Positions 21,543 through 23,544 of a DNA stretch of 23,544 nucleotides are shown here, in pieces (the stretch's first letter is position 1; each line of letters starts with the position of its first letter). Made by a program: the position numbers and the translations under genes. Under the pieces are notes generated by a model. That model saw only the letters and a list, made by a program, of their open reading frames with translations. It made no database searches and was not told where the DNA came from. The DNA lies in assembly GCA_039934635.1 (NCBI GenBank), contig JBDTLT010000069.1, positions 1 through 23,544 of the forward strand, written 5' to 3'. Origin of the DNA: DATLFA01 sp039934635 (GTDB lineage: Bacteria; Actinomycetota; Acidimicrobiia; Acidimicrobiales; WLNW01).

Positions 21543-22604
21543 ATGGCGTACAGAATGGACAGACGGCGGTTCTTGCAATCGACCGGAGCAGGCGCCTTGG
21601 CGCTCGGCGTCGGGTTGCCGTTGCTCAGTGCGTGCGGCGACGACGGTGGTTCGTCATCGTCGAGCGGCAGCAAGAAGTTCGGCAAGCAGGCGGTGCAACT
21701 CGACTGGATCAAGAACGCACAGTTCGCGGGCTCGTACATGGCCGCCGAAAAGGGCTACTACACGGCCAACGGCTTCGAGAGCGTCGACATCCTCGCCGGC
21801 GGCCCCGACATCGCGGTCGAACCGATCGTGCAACAGGGCAAGGCCAAGTGGGCGTACACCGGCAGCGAGTTCATGGCCGGCGCCATCGGGCAGGGCGCGA
21901 AGTTCAAGGTGATCGGCACGCTGTTCCAGAACAACCCGTTCGGCATCATGTCGATGACGGCCAAGGCCATCAAAACCCCGCAGGACATGATCGGCAAGAA
22001 GATCGGCGTTCAGGCCGTCAACGAAGGCATCTGGGACGCGTTGTTGAAGATCAACAAGATCGACCCGTCCAAGGTCACCAAGATCCCGGCGCAGTTCGAC
22101 CCCGCGCCATTGGTCAACGGCGAGGCCGACGGCTGGTTCAGCTTCATCACCAACGAGCCCAACGTGCTGCGCGCCGAAGGCAAAGACGTGTACGCGTTCT
22201 CGTTGTCCGACTTCGGTTTCAAGCTGTACCAGCAGATCGTGATCACCACCGAGGACACCTTCAACAAAGAAAAGGATCTCCTGGTTGCTGGCCTCAAGTC
22301 CGAGATCGAGGGTTGGCAATACAACATCAAGCATCCTGACGAGGGCGCCAAGCTCACCGTCGAGAAGTACGGCAAGGACAACCAGCTCGACATCAAGGCG
22401 GTCACCGGCGAGAACAACGATCAGATCAAGCTGATGATCAAGACGGCGACAACCGACAAGAAGGGCATCTTCTACATGGATGCCGCGGACATCGACGCCA
22501 ACGTCGCCACCCTGGCCGGCCTCAACCTCAAAGTTGACAAGTCGATCTACACCACCGCCATCCTCGACGAGGTGTACAAGGGTGGCATCGAACTGGTGAA
22601 GTAG
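21543..22604 (+). CDS. NMT1/THI5-like ABC substrate-binding lipoprotein, Tat signal
   Basis: A 353-residue protein starting at ATG 21543 with GGAGGG eight bases upstream. The signal has a twin-arginine motif, DRRRFLQS (6-13), and a lipobox, LSAC31, so it is probably exported folded and anchored as a lipoprotein. The mature part opens QLDWIKNAQFAGSYMAAEKGYYTANGF, the typical start of NMT1/THI5 proteins such as the pyrimidine-binding ThiY and riboflavin-binding RibY. It continues with VEPIVQQGKAKWAY, IKTPQDMIGKKIGVQ and an ADGWFSFITNEP segment. The ligand could be a vitamin precursor or other small nitrogen or sulfur compound. No TPP or FMN riboswitch motif is visible upstream; the PHO-box-like array is. 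It heads an operon with the ATPase 20 bp downstream. Confidence 0.92.
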   Translation: MAYRMDRRRFLQSTGAGALALGVGLPLLSACGDDGGSSSSSGSKKFGKQAVQLDWIKNAQFAGSYMAAEKGYYTANGFESVDILAGGPDIAVEPIVQQGKAKWAYTGSEFMAGAIGQGAKFKVIGTLFQNNPFGIMSMTAKAIKTPQDMIGKKIGVQAVNEGIWDALLKINKIDPSKVTKIPAQFDPAPLVNGEADGWFSFITNEPNVLRAEGKDVYAFSLSDFGFKLYQQIVITTEDTFNKEKDLLVAGLKSEIEGWQYNIKHPDEGAKLTVEKYGKDNQLDIKAVTGENNDQIKLMIKTATTDKKGIFYMDAADIDANVATLAGLNLKVDKSIYTTAILDEVYKGGIELVK

Positions 22605-22624
22605 TAGCGGGATCGGACAGTGCC

Positions 22625-23482
22625 ATGGAAGCCACAGCCCGCAGCATGACCAACGACGCCGAGGCGCCGACGAATCCGTCGTCGGCGCCCGAACCCGAAC
22701 TCTCGAGCGGCAGCGGCATCGCCGTCAGCCATCTCGACAAACGGTTCAAGCTCGGTCGCGCCGAAGTGCACGCGCTCGACGACGTGTCGTTTTCGGTTCC
22801 GAAGGGATCGTTCACGGCACTGCTCGGGCCGTCGGGCTGTGGCAAATCCACCGTGCTGCGCATCTTGGCCGACCTCGAACGTCCGACATCGGGACAGGCA
22901 CTCGTCCACGGCGAATCCCCGTCGATGGTGCGCACGCAGCACCACCTCGGCATCGCATTCCAAGATGCCGCTCTGCTGCAATGGCGGTCGGTACGCAAGA
23001 ACATCCGCTTGCCGATCGAACTGACAGGTGTCGCGATTTCCGACAAGGCCGTCGATGATCTCATCGAGCTCGTCGGTCTGACGGGATTCGAGAACGCTCG
23101 ACCGGCACAACTGTCGGGCGGCATGCGCCAGCGCGTTGCCATCGCGCGCGCCCTCGTCATCGAACCCAAGGTGCTTTTGCTCGACGAGCCGTTTGGCGCG
23201 CTCGACGAGATGACGCGCCAACGACTCAACCTCGAGCTCTTGCGCATCTGGACCGAGCGCGTAACCACGACGCTGCTCGTCACGCATTCGATTCCCGAGG
23301 CAGTGTTCCTATCCGATTCGATCGTCGTCATGTCGCCGCGTCCGGGACGCATTCGCGCCGTGATCCAAGTCGATCTCCCCCGGCCGCGCACGCCCGAGAT
23401 GATGCGCACCCCGGCGTTTCACGCCATCGAAGATCAGATCAGCGAGCTGCTCTTCAGCTCGGGCGCCAGCGACGACGACTGA
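22625..23482 (+). CDS. ABC transporter ATPase (SsuB/TauB/ThiZ type)
   Basis: A 285-residue ATPase; ATG 22625 is used, with only a weak purine stretch upstream, and a possible second start is the ATG at residue 8. The first about 30 residues are a Pro/Ser/Glu-rich tail uncommon in this family. Then come Walker A GPSGCGKST (69-77), Q-loop AFQDAALLQWRS, signature LSGGMRQRVAIARAL (near 163), Walker B VLLLDEPFGALD (near 182) and H-loop VTHSIPEAVFLSD (near 219), all intact. Nitrate/sulfonate/taurine and pyrimidine importers use this subfamily. It lies between the binding protein and a downstream gene probably encoding the permease, forming a standard three-gene importer. Confidence 0.93.
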   Translation: MEATARSMTNDAEAPTNPSSAPEPELSSGSGIAVSHLDKRFKLGRAEVHALDDVSFSVPKGSFTALLGPSGCGKSTVLRILADLERPTSGQALVHGESPSMVRTQHHLGIAFQDAALLQWRSVRKNIRLPIELTGVAISDKAVDDLIELVGLTGFENARPAQLSGGMRQRVAIARALVIEPKVLLLDEPFGALDEMTRQRLNLELLRIWTERVTTTLLVTHSIPEAVFLSDSIVVMSPRPGRIRAVIQVDLPRPRTPEMMRTPAFHAIEDQISELLFSSGASDDD

Positions 23483-23497
23483 ACCCGCAAGACGACC

Positions 23498-23544
23498 ATG
23501 GCAGAGACCCGACGGCTCGACAGCACCACCACTTCGATCACGCA
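23498..23544 (+). CDS. Start of a third importer gene, cut by window edge (probable permease)
   Basis: An ATG at 23498, 15 bp after the ATPase stop, opens MAETRRLDSTTTSIT and runs off the right edge with no stop in 15 codons. The ribosome site is weak. A permease is expected here by operon logic (binding protein, ATPase, permease), but the visible part is only a polar tail, so identity is inference. Confidence 0.5.
   Translation, partial: MAETRRLDSTTTSIT

Overview
The window reads as high-GC actinobacterial DNA. Its gene starts (many GTG), purine-rich Shine-Dalgarno sites, TAnnnT-type -10 boxes and a PhoP-box-like direct repeat fit Actinomycetota. The gene style (many ACMSD-type amidohydrolases, fused Liv transporters) reminds me of Acidimicrobiia. 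That placement is an impression, not a proof. No rRNA, tRNA, CRISPR array, insertion sequence or phage gene was seen. No gene-free stretch exceeds 300 bases.

Layout from left to right. (A) 1-2819: a left-truncated alpha/beta-hydrolase whose nucleophile elbow lacks serine, and a two-repeat dimeric alpha-beta-barrel protein, both on the minus strand. They are divergent from an amidohydrolase on the plus strand. (B) 2829-5165, minus strand: an AIM24/TIGR00266-type protein and a membrane-anchored extracellular parallel beta-helix protein. (C) 5439-13601: a transport locus. A minus-strand operon encodes an MFS permease fused to a LivF-type ATPase, then a single polypeptide joining LivH, LivM and LivG, then an amidohydrolase. 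A divergent plus-strand gene encodes the Liv-type substrate-binding lipoprotein and ends in a strong terminator. (D) 13684-15578, minus strand: a short-chain dehydrogenase overlapped with a third amidohydrolase, divergent from a CaiC-like acyl-CoA synthetase (15684-17270). (E) 17251-20497, minus strand: a compact operon of a phosphoribosyltransferase and two fold-type II PLP enzymes. (F) 20634-21359: an orphan cysteine-containing lipoprotein. (G) 21543-23544: an NMT1/THI5-type ABC importer (Tat lipoprotein, ATPase, start of a third gene) behind a PHO-box-like repeat.

How the genes may work together. The transport locus looks like a self-contained uptake system that is also linked to catabolism: the binding protein captures a small carboxylate, amide or amino-acid-like solute, LivHM import it with LivG/LivF energy, and the co-transcribed amidohydrolase acts on it. 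Why LivF is tethered to an MFS permease is the open question and the most unusual feature of the window. Three amidohydrolases, an acyl-CoA ligase, an SDR and an EthD-like protein suggest a catabolic neighbourhood for organic acids or ring-cleavage products, but no substrate can be named from sequence alone.
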